Origin: Gelidibacter pelagius
GTDB taxonomy: Bacteria > Bacteroidota > Bacteroidia > Flavobacteriales > Flavobacteriaceae
Length of the DNA stretch: 64,000 nt
NCBI RefSeq assembly: GCF_017581925.1
Contig: NZ_JAGEVG010000006.1
Location: forward strand, 124,001 to 188,000
Reading direction: 5' to 3'
Positions 27,539 to 35,977 of the stretch are shown here, one piece after another. Position 1 is the first letter of the stretch; each line of letters starts with the position of its first letter. The notes below the pieces were generated by a model, which saw only the letters and a program-made list of their open reading frames with translations, made no database searches and was not told the origin of the DNA. A program made the translations under genes and the position numbers.

Positions 27539-28467
27539 TAGGTCGATTTTATAAGTTTATTTTCAATTTTACTAAACTGAAAATCAATTTTTTTGACACC
27601 TCCATAAATCATCTTGGAGGCCAATTCTTTAGAGAAATCCCGTCGTTCCAGTAGCGCATCATGTCCTTTCCGATTGAGTACAATTTGGTCTTCTTCCTCA
27701 GTGTAAAAAATATTAAGTCTGTCAATCATTCTTTCAATCTGAATGTCCCCAAAGCCATAATAGCCTTGAAAATTCAGGATATAGCCCAATAAGTGTCGCT
27801 TTGATGATACTTTATGATCAGAAATCATGTGAAGCGTATGCGTTTCTAAAGTTGAAAGTCCTGTTTTAGAATCCGGAAAGCGCTCTAAATGTGCTTTCAA
27901 ACAACTACTCAAATATGGGAACGACGATTTTTGCACAATAAAGGGCTTAAAGAGATTATGATCGTGACCACAATAAATCCGCCATAAAGAACTCATCAAT
28001 TCAATATCTTCATCGGATAGTTTAATTTTATTTTTAAATTCCCTATGAAGTTGTTCAGGCTTTAATTCGGCCAGTGCCTTAAGATCTTTTTCGCCTTTCA
28101 CGCGGCCGCTACATACCAAGTAGAGTGGGATTTCAATTTTCTTTTGTTTCAAAAGGTTGATAATCGCCATCAAATTGATATGACAAAACAAATCGTATTC
28201 AAACCATAATACAATTTCTTCAAACTGATCTGTATGGTTTAAAACGTCCAATTCACTTAGAAGCTCAGCTTCTGCGATTTCAATATCATAAAACTCCAAT
28301 AAAAATTCCTTCCGGAGATTGAAAAACTCGTCAGTCTCAATCTCTTCTGTTGTCGGGCCTTCACAGAGCATTTCCTGCCAGGTCAAAAAATCACCTTCAA
28401 TTTTCAGTTCGTTCAAATAATCTGTCAGATCATTGCCGTTGGTAATATGTAAAACTCCGAATCCCAT
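27538..28467 (-). CDS. DUF1835 domain-containing protein
   Basis: The 309-residue protein opens with VLHITNGNDLTDYLNEL and LTWQEMLCEGPTTEE, the signature of DUF1835, and has a C-terminal all-alpha part with ALLERRDFSKELASKMIYGG. The family is widespread, without a catalytic function that I know of. Overlaps of one base at both ends (TAATG) tie it to the SUI1 factor gene upstream and the phosphorylase gene downstream, so all three are translated from one mRNA. Soluble, cytoplasmic. No function is assigned. Confidence 0.82.
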   Translation of the reverse strand: MGFGVLHITNGNDLTDYLNELKIEGDFLTWQEMLCEGPTTEEIETDEFFNLRKEFLLEFYDIEIAEAELLSELDVLNHTDQFEEIVLWFEYDLFCHINLMAIINLLKQKKIEIPLYLVCSGRVKGEKDLKALAELKPEQLHREFKNKIKLSDEDIELMSSLWRIYCGHDHNLFKPFIVQKSSFPYLSSCLKAHLERFPDSKTGLSTLETHTLHMISDHKVSSKRHLLGYILNFQGYYGFGDIQIERMIDRLNIFYTEEEDQIVLNRKGHDALLERRDFSKELASKMIYGGVKKIDFQFSKIENKLIKST

Positions 28468-28790
28468 TAGCCTCCCACACGTTTTACTGTAAATCCTTTT
28501 TCCTTTAAGATTTCCATAATTTTATCTCTATAATCCCCTTGAATAATGATTTTATCATCTTTAAAACTCCCGCCGACACTCAGTTTTGTTTTGAGTTCCT
28601 TTGCCAATATCTTAAAATCTTCTGTAGCTCCGGTATAGCCTTCTATAATAGTAATCGGTTTACCTTTTCGCTTTTCATATTTACAAATAATGGGATCATC
28701 CTGCAGCCAAATATTAGAGGGTTCGTCTTCAGGCGTTTCTTCTGGGGTGTGTTCTGGGAACAACTTTTTGAGTTGGTCTTGTAAATCCAT
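28467..28790 (-). CDS. SUI1/eIF1-family translation factor (YciH-like)
   Basis: The 107-residue protein carries the SUI1 domain in its last 75 residues: KGKPITIIEGYTG, LKTKLSVGGSFKDDKIIIQGDYRDKI and the end LKEKGFTVKRVGG. Bacterial homologues (YciH) resemble eIF1 and have been linked to start-codon discrimination and stress. It is first in a coupled operon with DUF1835 and nucleoside phosphorylase genes. The N-terminal 35 residues are acidic and probably unstructured. Confidence 0.9.
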   Translation of the reverse strand: MDLQDQLKKLFPEHTPEETPEDEPSNIWLQDDPIICKYEKRKGKPITIIEGYTGATEDFKILAKELKTKLSVGGSFKDDKIIIQGDYRDKIMEILKEKGFTVKRVGG

Positions 28791-28812
28791 GTTTTTTTAG
28801 TCTTCTGGTCTT

Positions 28813-28880
28813 CCGTCCTCCGCAAACGCTGTGGACGGGCAGGCAGTCCTCAGTTGCATGACTGCCAACTGAAAACTGCC
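28813..28880. repeat. Intergenic repeat remnant with hairpin and CTGCCAACTG text
   Basis: CCGTCC and GGACGG can pair around a 14-nt loop. They are followed by GGCAGGCAG and CTGCCAACTG/CTGCCTACTG copies resembling those at 22481 and the CCCGTC/GACGGG hairpin at 46836. Confidence 0.4.
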
Positions 28881-28889
28881 TACTGTCAA

Positions 28890-29840
28890 CTATTTCTTGA
28901 TCAATCCTAATTCTATTAAACGCTCATGTAAAAACTCGCCAGCAGTAATATCTTCAAATTGCTTAGGGTTGTCTTTATCAATACAGCTCTCCAAAACATC
29001 CAACTTCATTTCGCTTATGGGATGCATAAAAAATGGAATGGAATAGCGAGATGTTCCCCAAAGCTCTTTAGGGGGATTGACAACTCGGTGGATCGTTGAT
29101 TTTAACTTATTATTGGTGTGACGTGAAAGCATGTCGCCAACATTGATCATCAATTCATCTGGTTGCGCGATGGCATCAATCCATTCGCCTTTATGGTTTT
29201 GTACTTGCAACCCACGTCCTTGAGCTCCCATTAACAAGGTGATTAAATTAATATCACCATGTGCTGCCGCTCGAACAGCTTCTTTAGGCTCTTCGTGAAT
29301 GGGTGGATAATGGATAGGTCTTAAAATGGAGTTGCCATTATGGATATAATTATCAAAATAAGTTTCTTCCAATCCTAAATGAAGTGCCAAAGCCCTAAGC
29401 ACATATTTTGCTGTTCTTTCGAGCATTGCGTAGGCCTCTTTTCCTACCTCATTGAATCTTGGTAATTCTGTGACCGTTACGTTTTCAGGATATTCTTTGG
29501 CACGGACAGGGTCGTCTTCTACATATTGACCAAAATGCCAGAACTCTTTTAAGTCGGCTTGTTTTTGGCCCTTTGCACTTTCTTTCCCAAAAGAAACATA
29601 GCCTCGTTGACCGGCAATTCCTGGGATTTCATATTTCCGTTTGGTTTCTACTGGCAATGAAAAGAAATTCTTCACCTCACCATAAAGATCACCGACTAAT
29701 TTATCATCTAAAAAATGGCCTTTAAGCGCAACAAAGCCTATTTCTTCATAAGCCTTGCCTATTTCATCAATAAATTTTTGCTTTCTAACCGGATCACCAG
29801 AAACAAAATCCTGAAGATTCACACTTGGTATCACATTCAT
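28890..29840 (-). CDS. Isopenicillin N synthase-family 2OG-Fe(II) dioxygenase
   Basis: The 316-residue protein has the two-domain fold of the IPNS/ACC-oxidase family. An N-terminal DIOX_N region (IPSVNLQDFVSG.. to ..REYEIPG-like text) is followed by the double-stranded beta-helix core. The iron ligands are readable as HGDINLITLL (His and Asp) and STIHRVV (distal His), with the co-substrate arginine in SRYSIPFF. These enzymes hydroxylate or oxidise small substrates. The gene is a monocistron divergent from the 2-oxoacid dehydrogenase gene. The substrate is unknown; it is not evidence for penicillin synthesis. Confidence 0.88.
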   Translation of the reverse strand: MNVIPSVNLQDFVSGDPVRKQKFIDEIGKAYEEIGFVALKGHFLDDKLVGDLYGEVKNFFSLPVETKRKYEIPGIAGQRGYVSFGKESAKGQKQADLKEFWHFGQYVEDDPVRAKEYPENVTVTELPRFNEVGKEAYAMLERTAKYVLRALALHLGLEETYFDNYIHNGNSILRPIHYPPIHEEPKEAVRAAAHGDINLITLLMGAQGRGLQVQNHKGEWIDAIAQPDELMINVGDMLSRHTNNKLKSTIHRVVNPPKELWGTSRYSIPFFMHPISEMKLDVLESCIDKDNPKQFEDITAGEFLHERLIELGLIKK

Positions 29841-29876
29841 ATTTATATAGGTTATTAGATTTAACTGTCTTAATTA

Positions 29877-29884
29877 CAAAAGTA
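29877..29884 (-). promoter_or_regulatory. -7 promoter box TACTTTTG of the dioxygenase gene
   Basis: An exact TAnnTTTG match on the minus strand, 37 bp before the ATG at 29840, in the divergent intergenic region. Confidence 0.5.
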
Positions 29885-29961
29885 ACGAAAATACTATTAA
29901 ATGTAGTTGCTTTATTACGCTAAAAGATCAAGGGTTTACAGTCAATCTCTCTAATTTTATT

Positions 29962-29969
29962 TACATTTG
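29962..29969 (+). promoter_or_regulatory. -7 promoter box TACATTTG of the fused E1 gene
   Basis: An exact TAnnTTTG match 20 bp before the ATG at 29990. It argues that the in-frame TTG at 29981 is not the start, since it would leave a leader of only a few bases. Confidence 0.5.
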
Positions 29970-29989
29970 AACTTTAAAACTTGAACCTT

Positions 29990-31990
29990 ATGTTGACAGC
30001 AGCCAAGAGCCATATAAATTACGATAAGAAAAATCTTGATGATAGGATACTTCTTCAACTTTATAAGAACATGTTGAAGCCAAGATTGATTGAAGAAAAG
30101 ATGCTCATTCTTATACGTCAAGGCAAAGTTTCAAAATGGTTTTCTGGTATTGGACAGGAGGCGATTTCTGTAGGCGTGACGATGGCCTTGCAAACTAACG
30201 AATACATCCTGCCAATGCATCGTAACTTAGGTGTTTTTACAACGCGCGATATTCCTTTGCACCGATTGTTTAGTCAATGGCAAGGAAAAGCCAATGGGTT
30301 TACAAAAGGGCGCGATCGTTCGTTCCACTTTGGAACCCAAGATTATCATATCGTTGGGATGATTTCACATTTAGGCCCGCAATTGGGCGTAGCCGACGGA
30401 ATAGCATTGGCCAGTAAATTAAAAAATAAAGGTCAGGTCACGGCAGTTTTCACAGGAGAAGGAGGGACAAGCGAAGGCGATTTCCATGAAGCATTAAACG
30501 TGGCTGCTGTTTGGCAATTGCCCGTCATTTTTTGTATAGAAAATAATGGCTATGGCTTATCAACGCCAACTTCAGAGCAATATCACTGTAAGGATTTAGC
30601 CGATAGAGGCAAAGGCTATGGCATTGATTCTTTTATTTTTGATGGCAATAATATTCTTGAAGTGTACGGAAAAGTGTTGAAGCTTGCCGAAAGCATACGC
30701 AAACGACCGCGTCCCATTTTAATTGAATTTAAGACGTTTAGAATGCGTGGCCACGAGGAAGCGAGTGGTACTAAATATGTTCCTAATGAATTAATGGCAG
30801 AATGGGAAATTAAAGATCCTGTCAATAATTATAGAAACTACCTGCTCAATTTAGGCGTTCTTACTACCGCCAAAGATGACGAGTTGCATCAAACAATTAA
30901 GGCTGAAATAGACGAAGCTTTACAGGTGGCAGGCGCAGAAGAGGCGATTGTTCCTGATGAAACCATTGAATTAGGTGACGTCTATAAAGATTTTGAATAT
31001 CAGCATGTTGAACCAAATTCCAATTCAGAAAACATTCGTTTTATTGATGCTGTTTCTCAAGGCTTAAGACAGAGCATGCAACGTCATAAAGACCTTGTGA
31101 TTATGGGGCAGGATATTGCTGAATATGGCGGAGTTTTTAAAATCACGGAAGGCTTTGTAAAAGAGTTTGGACGCGAACGCGTGCGAAATACACCAATATG
31201 CGAATCGGCCATTGTTGAAACGGCTATGGGTCTGTCTATTGCCGGCATGAAAGCTGTGATGGAAATGCAATTTGCCGATTTTGTGAGTTCAGGCTTTAAT
31301 CCGATTGTCAATTATTTGGCGAAATCACATTACCGTTGGAATGAAAATGCCGATGTGGTGATCCGGATGCCTTGTGGCGCTGGAGTTGCGGCAGGACCTT
31401 TCCACTCGCAGACCAACGAAGCATGGTTTACAAAAACCCCAGGTTTAAAAGTGGTCTATCCTGCATTTCCATATGATGCCAAAGGACTGTTGGCAACAGC
31501 CATCAATGATCCAAATCCGGTGATGTATTTTGAGCATAAGGCATTATACAGAAGTATTCGACAAGATGTACCAACAGATTATTTTACAATTCCATTCGGA
31601 AAAGCATCGCTCCTAAAAGAAGGAGATGCTATTACTATCATTACTTACGGCGCTGGAGTGCATTGGGCTTTAGACACCTTGTCAAACAATGAAGATGTTT
31701 CTGCTGATCTCATCGATCTAAGAACTTTACAACCTTTAGATACCGAAGCCATTTATGAATCGGTTAAGAAAACTGGACGCGCCATCATTCTGCAGGAAGA
31801 TTCTATGTTTGGCGGCATTGCAAGTGACTTGAGCGCCTTGATCATGGAAAATTGCTTTGAATATTTGGATGCACCGGTAAAACGGGTGGCAAGTATGGAA
31901 ACGCCAATTCCATTTATCAACCAATTAGAGGATCAGTATTTGGCGAAAGGGAAGTTTGAAATGGCTTTAAGGGAGGTTTTGGCGTATTAA
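29990..31990 (+). CDS. Fused alpha-beta E1 of branched-chain 2-oxoacid dehydrogenase
   Basis: One 666-residue chain holds both halves of a thiamine-diphosphate E1. The alpha part (about 1-335) has the TPP motif GEGGTSEGDFHEAL..ENN. The beta part (about 345-666) starts NIRFIDAVSQGLRQSMQRHKD and contains GQDIAEYGGVFK and MPCGAGVAAGPFHSQ. It decarboxylates the 2-oxoacids of valine, leucine and isoleucine, producing branched acyl-CoA with E2 and E3, which are elsewhere. The alpha-beta fusion is usual in Bacteroidota. I use the ATG at 29990. Isovaleryl-CoA from this enzyme would be a possible substrate for pathways like the one at 51-64 kb, but no direct link is visible. Confidence 0.9.
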   Translation: MLTAAKSHINYDKKNLDDRILLQLYKNMLKPRLIEEKMLILIRQGKVSKWFSGIGQEAISVGVTMALQTNEYILPMHRNLGVFTTRDIPLHRLFSQWQGKANGFTKGRDRSFHFGTQDYHIVGMISHLGPQLGVADGIALASKLKNKGQVTAVFTGEGGTSEGDFHEALNVAAVWQLPVIFCIENNGYGLSTPTSEQYHCKDLADRGKGYGIDSFIFDGNNILEVYGKVLKLAESIRKRPRPILIEFKTFRMRGHEEASGTKYVPNELMAEWEIKDPVNNYRNYLLNLGVLTTAKDDELHQTIKAEIDEALQVAGAEEAIVPDETIELGDVYKDFEYQHVEPNSNSENIRFIDAVSQGLRQSMQRHKDLVIMGQDIAEYGGVFKITEGFVKEFGRERVRNTPICESAIVETAMGLSIAGMKAVMEMQFADFVSSGFNPIVNYLAKSHYRWNENADVVIRMPCGAGVAAGPFHSQTNEAWFTKTPGLKVVYPAFPYDAKGLLATAINDPNPVMYFEHKALYRSIRQDVPTDYFTIPFGKASLLKEGDAITIITYGAGVHWALDTLSNNEDVSADLIDLRTLQPLDTEAIYESVKKTGRAIILQEDSMFGGIASDLSALIMENCFEYLDAPVKRVASMETPIPFINQLEDQYLAKGKFEMALREVLAY

Positions 31991-32210
31991 TTTTAGCCAC
32001 GGCCCAATAGCTATCGTGATCACGAATGTATTCAACAGATTTTATCAAAGTATGGGGAAAGCAAACCAATGCTGGCGTTTTTCCACCAACAGTTTTACTC
32101 TTGAAATGTTATTCATTAAACAAACGCTCGTTTGAGATCGTTTTATCTTCTTAATATTATTTTTTTTGATTAACTTACAGAGATAACGTTAATTTTAAAA
32201 ACAAGAGATT

Positions 32211-32414
32211 ATGAGCGACATCAAAATATATTCAGGCAGTTCCCAAGTTAGGGTCATGGAAATTAAGAACATTCTGGAAAATGAAGGTATAGAGTACCAG
32301 GAGGTGAATAAAATGGACTCTTCCTATGCAGGAATTTTTGGAGAGATTCAACTTTTTGTTTCTGAAGCAGATTCTGAAAAAGTGCTTCAACTTATAGGAA
32401 TGGAAAAAGAATAA
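32211..32414 (+). CDS. DUF2007 small protein (putative signal-transducing protein)
   Basis: The 67-residue protein has the DUF2007 pattern: IKIYSGSSQVRVMEIKNILENEGI, a central strand, and EIQLFVSEADSEKVLQLI. The fold resembles the PII-like or ferredoxin-like small domains, and the role is unknown. It is soluble and monocistronic, followed at once by a strong bidirectional terminator shared with the dipeptidase gene. Confidence 0.8.
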   Translation: MSDIKIYSGSSQVRVMEIKNILENEGIEYQEVNKMDSSYAGIFGEIQLFVSEADSEKVLQLIGMEKE

Positions 32415-32435
32415 AATCTCACTTATTTATAACGC

Positions 32436-32462
32436 AAAAAGTCCGCATATAGCGGACTTTTT
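32436..32462. terminator. Bidirectional terminator, DUF2007/dipeptidase
   Basis: AAAAAGTCCGC pairs perfectly with GCGGACTTTTT around a 5-nt loop. It serves both convergent genes. Confidence 0.9.
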
Positions 32463-32481
32463 ATATATAGACTGTTTGTTT

Positions 32482-33795
32482 TTAACTCTGTAGTTTTTTT
32501 GCCACAGCTTGAACGTCATCCAGTACCCGTAGTAAATTCCCGCTCCAAAGCAAACCAATCTGCTCCTCGGTGTAGCCGCGTTTCACAAGTTCTAAAGTAA
32601 CGTTGAAGGTTTCTGAAGCATCATTCCAACCTTCAATTCCACCTCCGCCATCAAAATCACTACTGATGCCAACGTGTTCGATCCCGATTTTGTTAACCAT
32701 ATAATCAATATGGTCTACAAGGTCTGAGACATTTACAGCTTCCGGAACGTTTTTCATGGTTTTTAATTTTGCTTCTACTATAGGATTTACTTTTTGTAAT
32801 ACTTCATAATAAGCCTCGCGTTCATCTGCTTTCAGTTCCCTAACAGCACTCCAGTCCAAGTAAGCAACGTTCATGGAATCCATAACTGTTAGTGCAACCT
32901 CCTTTTTAAAAGCCGCACGTTTTTCGGCCTTTTCAGTATTCAGGTAAGCTGCAAAGGCAACCGCTTGTACAACGCCACCGTTCTCTTTTAACCAATCCAA
33001 TTGTTCGTCATCTAAGTTTCTGCTATGATCACACAATGCTCTCGCTGACGAATGGGAAGCGATTATTGGAGCTTCAGACAATTCGATCATGTCTCTCATC
33101 GCTTCTTTACTTGGGTGCGATACATCGACCATCATGCCTAAGCGGTTCATTTCTTTGATTACTTTTTTGCCCAAATCACTAAGGCCATTATGTAGCCAAA
33201 TGGAATCTGCTTCTCCCGTATTACTGTCACTCAATTGGCTGTGACCATTATGGGCCAAAGACATATAGCGTCCGCCCAAATCATAAAATTTTTCAACATT
33301 GGAAATATCTTTTCCAATAGGGTACCCATTCTCAATGCCGATCATTGCTACTTTCTTGCCAGACTTGACAATGCGTCGTACATCATCTGAAGTCAATGCC
33401 AGTTCAATTTGATCTGGCGCAATGTCATCTACCAATTTGTGGATGGCGTTATACTTGTCCATCGCATTCTCATAAGCTTTTTTGTAACCTTCATCTGTTA
33501 GTTCATCTTGACCTGTGTAAACAATAAACCAAGCCACATCCAATCCACCTTGATCCATTTTTGGCAAGGTCACCTGCGAACTTAGGTCTTGAGTGTAGTT
33601 GATAGAATCCGTAAAATTCTTGACATTAATATCAGCGTGGGTGTCAAGGGTAATCACACGATCATGTATTGCCTTTGCACGTTCAATTAGTGCAATGGAG
33701 TCTTGTGCTGAATTGGTCTCTGTCATTTGTTTTTTTTCGTTTTTACAGCTCATAAGAAGTGTGATGAGACTTAAGGAAAGAATAGTGTTTTTCAT
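32482..33795 (-). CDS. Membrane dipeptidase (peptidase M19), lipoprotein
   Basis: The 437-residue protein has a lipoprotein signal ending in the lipobox LLMSC, then the renal-dipeptidase domain. Zinc-site elements are readable: TLDTHADIN near the N-terminus, the central MIGIENGY, DVSHPSKEAM and IIASHSSARAL with their histidines, and ISSDFDGGGG near the end. M19 enzymes cleave dipeptides, including some with D-residues. It is anchored to a membrane, probably facing the periplasm. It is divergent from the 3D-domain lipoprotein, with a short shared promoter region. Confidence 0.9.
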   Translation of the reverse strand: MKNTILSLSLITLLMSCKNEKKQMTETNSAQDSIALIERAKAIHDRVITLDTHADINVKNFTDSINYTQDLSSQVTLPKMDQGGLDVAWFIVYTGQDELTDEGYKKAYENAMDKYNAIHKLVDDIAPDQIELALTSDDVRRIVKSGKKVAMIGIENGYPIGKDISNVEKFYDLGGRYMSLAHNGHSQLSDSNTGEADSIWLHNGLSDLGKKVIKEMNRLGMMVDVSHPSKEAMRDMIELSEAPIIASHSSARALCDHSRNLDDEQLDWLKENGGVVQAVAFAAYLNTEKAEKRAAFKKEVALTVMDSMNVAYLDWSAVRELKADEREAYYEVLQKVNPIVEAKLKTMKNVPEAVNVSDLVDHIDYMVNKIGIEHVGISSDFDGGGGIEGWNDASETFNVTLELVKRGYTEEQIGLLWSGNLLRVLDDVQAVAKKLQS

Positions 33796-33860
33796 GTTTG
33801 GTTATGTTAATTTTAAAAACGACAAGTTACAAAATTGTATTTATGTTGTATATTTATTTT

Positions 33861-34262
33861 ATGCAAATCCGATTTCTGTTTTTATTATTATTGGTCTTTA
33901 GCTGTACTGAAGAACAAAAGGAGGATTCTGAACATATTTGGGATTCAATGTATGTCAAAGCTTCTGCCTATAATTCTACGGTCCGACAAACAAGCGGAAA
34001 CCCTAATATTACGGCATTTGGTGACAGTTTAAAACCAGGCATGAAATATATTGCCGTGTCTCGGGACTTGTTACGTAAAGGTTTAAAACACAATACTCCT
34101 GTGGTCATAGAAGGTTTTGAGGGGATTTATTTGGTAAAGGATAAAATGCACCATAAATGGCGTAACCATATTGATATTTATATGGGAGAAGATATTGAAG
34201 CAGCAAGAGCATGGGGAAGGAGAAAGGTTTGTATCGATTTTAGGTTGCCAAAAGAAGAATGA
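33861..34262 (+). CDS. 3D-domain lipoprotein
   Basis: I start at the ATG at 33861, giving 133 residues with a lipoprotein signal (MQIRFLFLLLLVFSC); an upstream in-frame ATG at 33798 would add 21 residues before it. The mature part is a 3D domain with aspartates in FGDSLKPG, VKDKMHHKW and HIDIYMG. These domains form the barrel of the MltA-type lytic transglycosylases and of Rpf-like proteins, and often act in peptidoglycan cleavage. Here the domain stands alone, so catalysis is uncertain. It ends in a hairpin terminator. Confidence 0.82.
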   Translation: MQIRFLFLLLLVFSCTEEQKEDSEHIWDSMYVKASAYNSTVRQTSGNPNITAFGDSLKPGMKYIAVSRDLLRKGLKHNTPVVIEGFEGIYLVKDKMHHKWRNHIDIYMGEDIEAARAWGRRKVCIDFRLPKEE

Positions 34263-34281
34263 CCATTGTCGATAAGTATGA

Positions 34282-34320
34282 ACACGAACCGGCCCATTCG
34301 GGTAGGTTCGTGTCTTTATT
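34282..34320. terminator. Terminator between the 3D lipoprotein and exbD
   Basis: ACACGAACC pairs with GGTTCGTGT; the 14-nt loop contains a further CCC/GGG pairing. The T-tract on the plus strand is interrupted. Confidence 0.65.
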
Positions 34321-34883
34321 TATTTTGTATCTGCTTCAGATAGTATAAAAGGATAGGCCTGTTTAATTTCTTTAATTTCAGAAGCATTTAGCTTGTCCGG
34401 CGATTTCCCGAAAACAGTATATCCGTAAACTTCCCTTAACTCATAATAGGCTTTGGAGAGTTCGTCCTGTACGGCAATAAAAGTTGCATAATTGGAGGTT
34501 TCGCTCGTGGACAAAGAGACCACGGCGTCCTTAGGGTGGTCAGAGAGCGACTTCGCAGATGTTCCGTTGCAGTAGGAGCAAGAACCATTGCCATTATTAT
34601 CCAAAAACATTTTAACATTTGCTTTCAAATCTTCAATTGCGATAAGCTCATTATCAACCATCAATTCATCATTCGAATTTAATACAATTCTTAAAATGTT
34701 ACGTTCGTTGATTTCCATTGAGCAGTCTGTTCCCGGTGGACAATTGGTAGGGAGTTTTCTATTAATGCCCTTATCAGCAGAAATGGTAGTGGTTACCAAA
34801 AAGAAAATCAATAATAAAAAGGCGATGTCCGCCATGGAGCCAGCATTGACCTGTGGGGCAGATTTTTGTGAATGTCTCATCAT
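34320..34883 (-). CDS. exbD: Biopolymer transporter ExbD/TolR-like
   Basis: The 187-residue protein has one N-terminal membrane helix (MADIAFLLLIFFLVTTTI) with the functional Asp of ExbD/TolR proteins, then a periplasmic domain. ExbD with ExbB uses the proton gradient to power TonB or Tol. No exbB or tonB is in view. The periplasmic part contains a Cys-x-x-Cys (CSYC) in a glycine-rich insertion at about residue 96, plus another Cys pair near CPPGTDC, which is unlike classical ExbD. It is transcribed alone. Confidence 0.85.
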   Translation of the reverse strand: MMRHSQKSAPQVNAGSMADIAFLLLIFFLVTTTISADKGINRKLPTNCPPGTDCSMEINERNILRIVLNSNDELMVDNELIAIEDLKANVKMFLDNNGNGSCSYCNGTSAKSLSDHPKDAVVSLSTSETSNYATFIAVQDELSKAYYELREVYGYTVFGKSPDKLNASEIKEIKQAYPFILSEADTK

Positions 34884-35440
34884 GTGAAGTGTTAAGGATA
34901 TGTTAACGAAATCACAAAATTGATGCCACGAAATACTGGCGTTCGATTAAGGCGCCAGTAATTTTGATGAAGATTGAGTTTTAATCGTCTCCAGATCGTC
35001 ATTTTAAGTACATGATGAGTCGATTATTTTGGATAAAGTTTTCATTGTGAAGTTATTTGGTGCCAAGATTCTTGGCAGATTGATGAAATTCTAATAGCAT
35101 TAGTTTTTAAAACGTCTTTTGGTATTCCAAGCAGATGTTTTTGAGTTTTGAAATGTTCCTGTTGTTTGATTACTGTTTAATGTTCTCATGATTTCTAATT
35201 TTTTAATTAATGATTATACTATAAAGACGACACAACAAATGCTTTGTTACAGTACTATGCGATACAAAGTAGTTATAGAAATGTTAAAACTGCCAAAATG
35301 TTAGCTATCAGGGTATTATAAGTGTCAAAATGTCGGTTATCTGGATAGATATGTCAGTAATTTGACCTAAAATCACAGCTGGTATTGATTTTGAAGTATA
35401 GTAATCAAAATAAAGTTTAACTATAAAAAATTTGAAAACA
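34884..35440. other. 557-bp divergent intergenic region between exbD and hsp20
   Basis: It contains no plausible gene. It carries the small palindrome GCCAAGATTCTTGGC near 35072 and the operator-like direct repeat and palindrome nearer to hsp20 described separately. Otherwise it is AT-rich with nothing recognised. Confidence 0.6.
35290..35366 (+). promoter_or_regulatory. Operator-like 23-bp direct repeats and palindrome upstream of hsp20
   Basis: Two copies, at 35290-35312 and 35322-35344, share 17 of 23 positions with a common core CAAAATGT..TATC, 32 bp (about three helical turns) apart. An inverted GTCA/TGAC pair with 6-bp centre lies at 35353-35366. They are 75-150 bp before the hsp20 start and probably bind a heat-shock or other regulator. 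Confidence 0.5.
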
Positions 35441-35920
35441 ATGAGTACATTAGCAACAATGCCTAAACATGGCAATGAGGTTTCTACAAAGAGAAACACT
35501 TCTTCTTTACCAAGTTTTTCATCTTGGGTTGACAATTTAATTGAAGGCGGAATGGGAACAGGTTTTCTGTCCAATTTCAATACAGGAATGACGCTTCCGG
35601 CAGTGAATATTAAAGAGAACGCCGATGAGTTCTTTTTAGAAATCGCAGTTCCTGGAATGAAAAAATCAGATTTTAATATTGATGTTGATAATAAAGTCCT
35701 TTCTATTTCATCCGAAACCAGAGAAGAACAAGAGCATAAAGAAGAAAATTACACGCGACGCGAATTTGGATATTCGTCTTTTAAAAGAACCTTTACCTTA
35801 CCAGATACAATTGAGTCTGATAAAATCAGTGCCCAATATAAAGAAGGTATCTTAACGGTGCATTTACCGAAAAAAGAAGAGGCCAAAGATAAGCCAGCAA
35901 AGCGAATCACTATTTCCTAA
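35441..35920 (+). CDS. Hsp20/alpha-crystallin family small heat-shock protein
   Basis: Hsp20 binds unfolding proteins and prevents aggregation without ATP. The 159-residue chain has a low-complexity N-terminal arm, the alpha-crystallin domain from about residue 50 (LPAVNIKENADEFFLEIAVPGM through FKRTFTLPDTIESDKISAQYKEGILTVHLPK), and the C-terminal ITI anchor. I use the ATG at 35441, since the in-frame TTG at 35432 is the less likely start. The gene is monocistronic, with operator-like repeats upstream and a strong terminator immediately downstream. Confidence 0.92.
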   Translation: MSTLATMPKHGNEVSTKRNTSSLPSFSSWVDNLIEGGMGTGFLSNFNTGMTLPAVNIKENADEFFLEIAVPGMKKSDFNIDVDNKVLSISSETREEQEHKEENYTRREFGYSSFKRTFTLPDTIESDKISAQYKEGILTVHLPKKEEAKDKPAKRITIS

Positions 35921-35942
35921 GAAATTGGAAATCAGAAAATTC

Positions 35943-35977
35943 AAAAAGAGAAACCAATCGGTTTCTCTTTTTAGTTT
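35943..35977 (+). terminator. Terminator after hsp20
   Basis: AAAAAGAGAAACC pairs perfectly with GGTTTCTCTTTTT around a 4-nt loop and continues into more T residues. Confidence 0.9.

Noticed and set aside
28890-29840. A beta-lactam antibiotic gene
   Set aside because: Isopenicillin N synthase is only the family name; no ACV synthetase or other cluster gene is near, and this protein type is widespread in bacteria.
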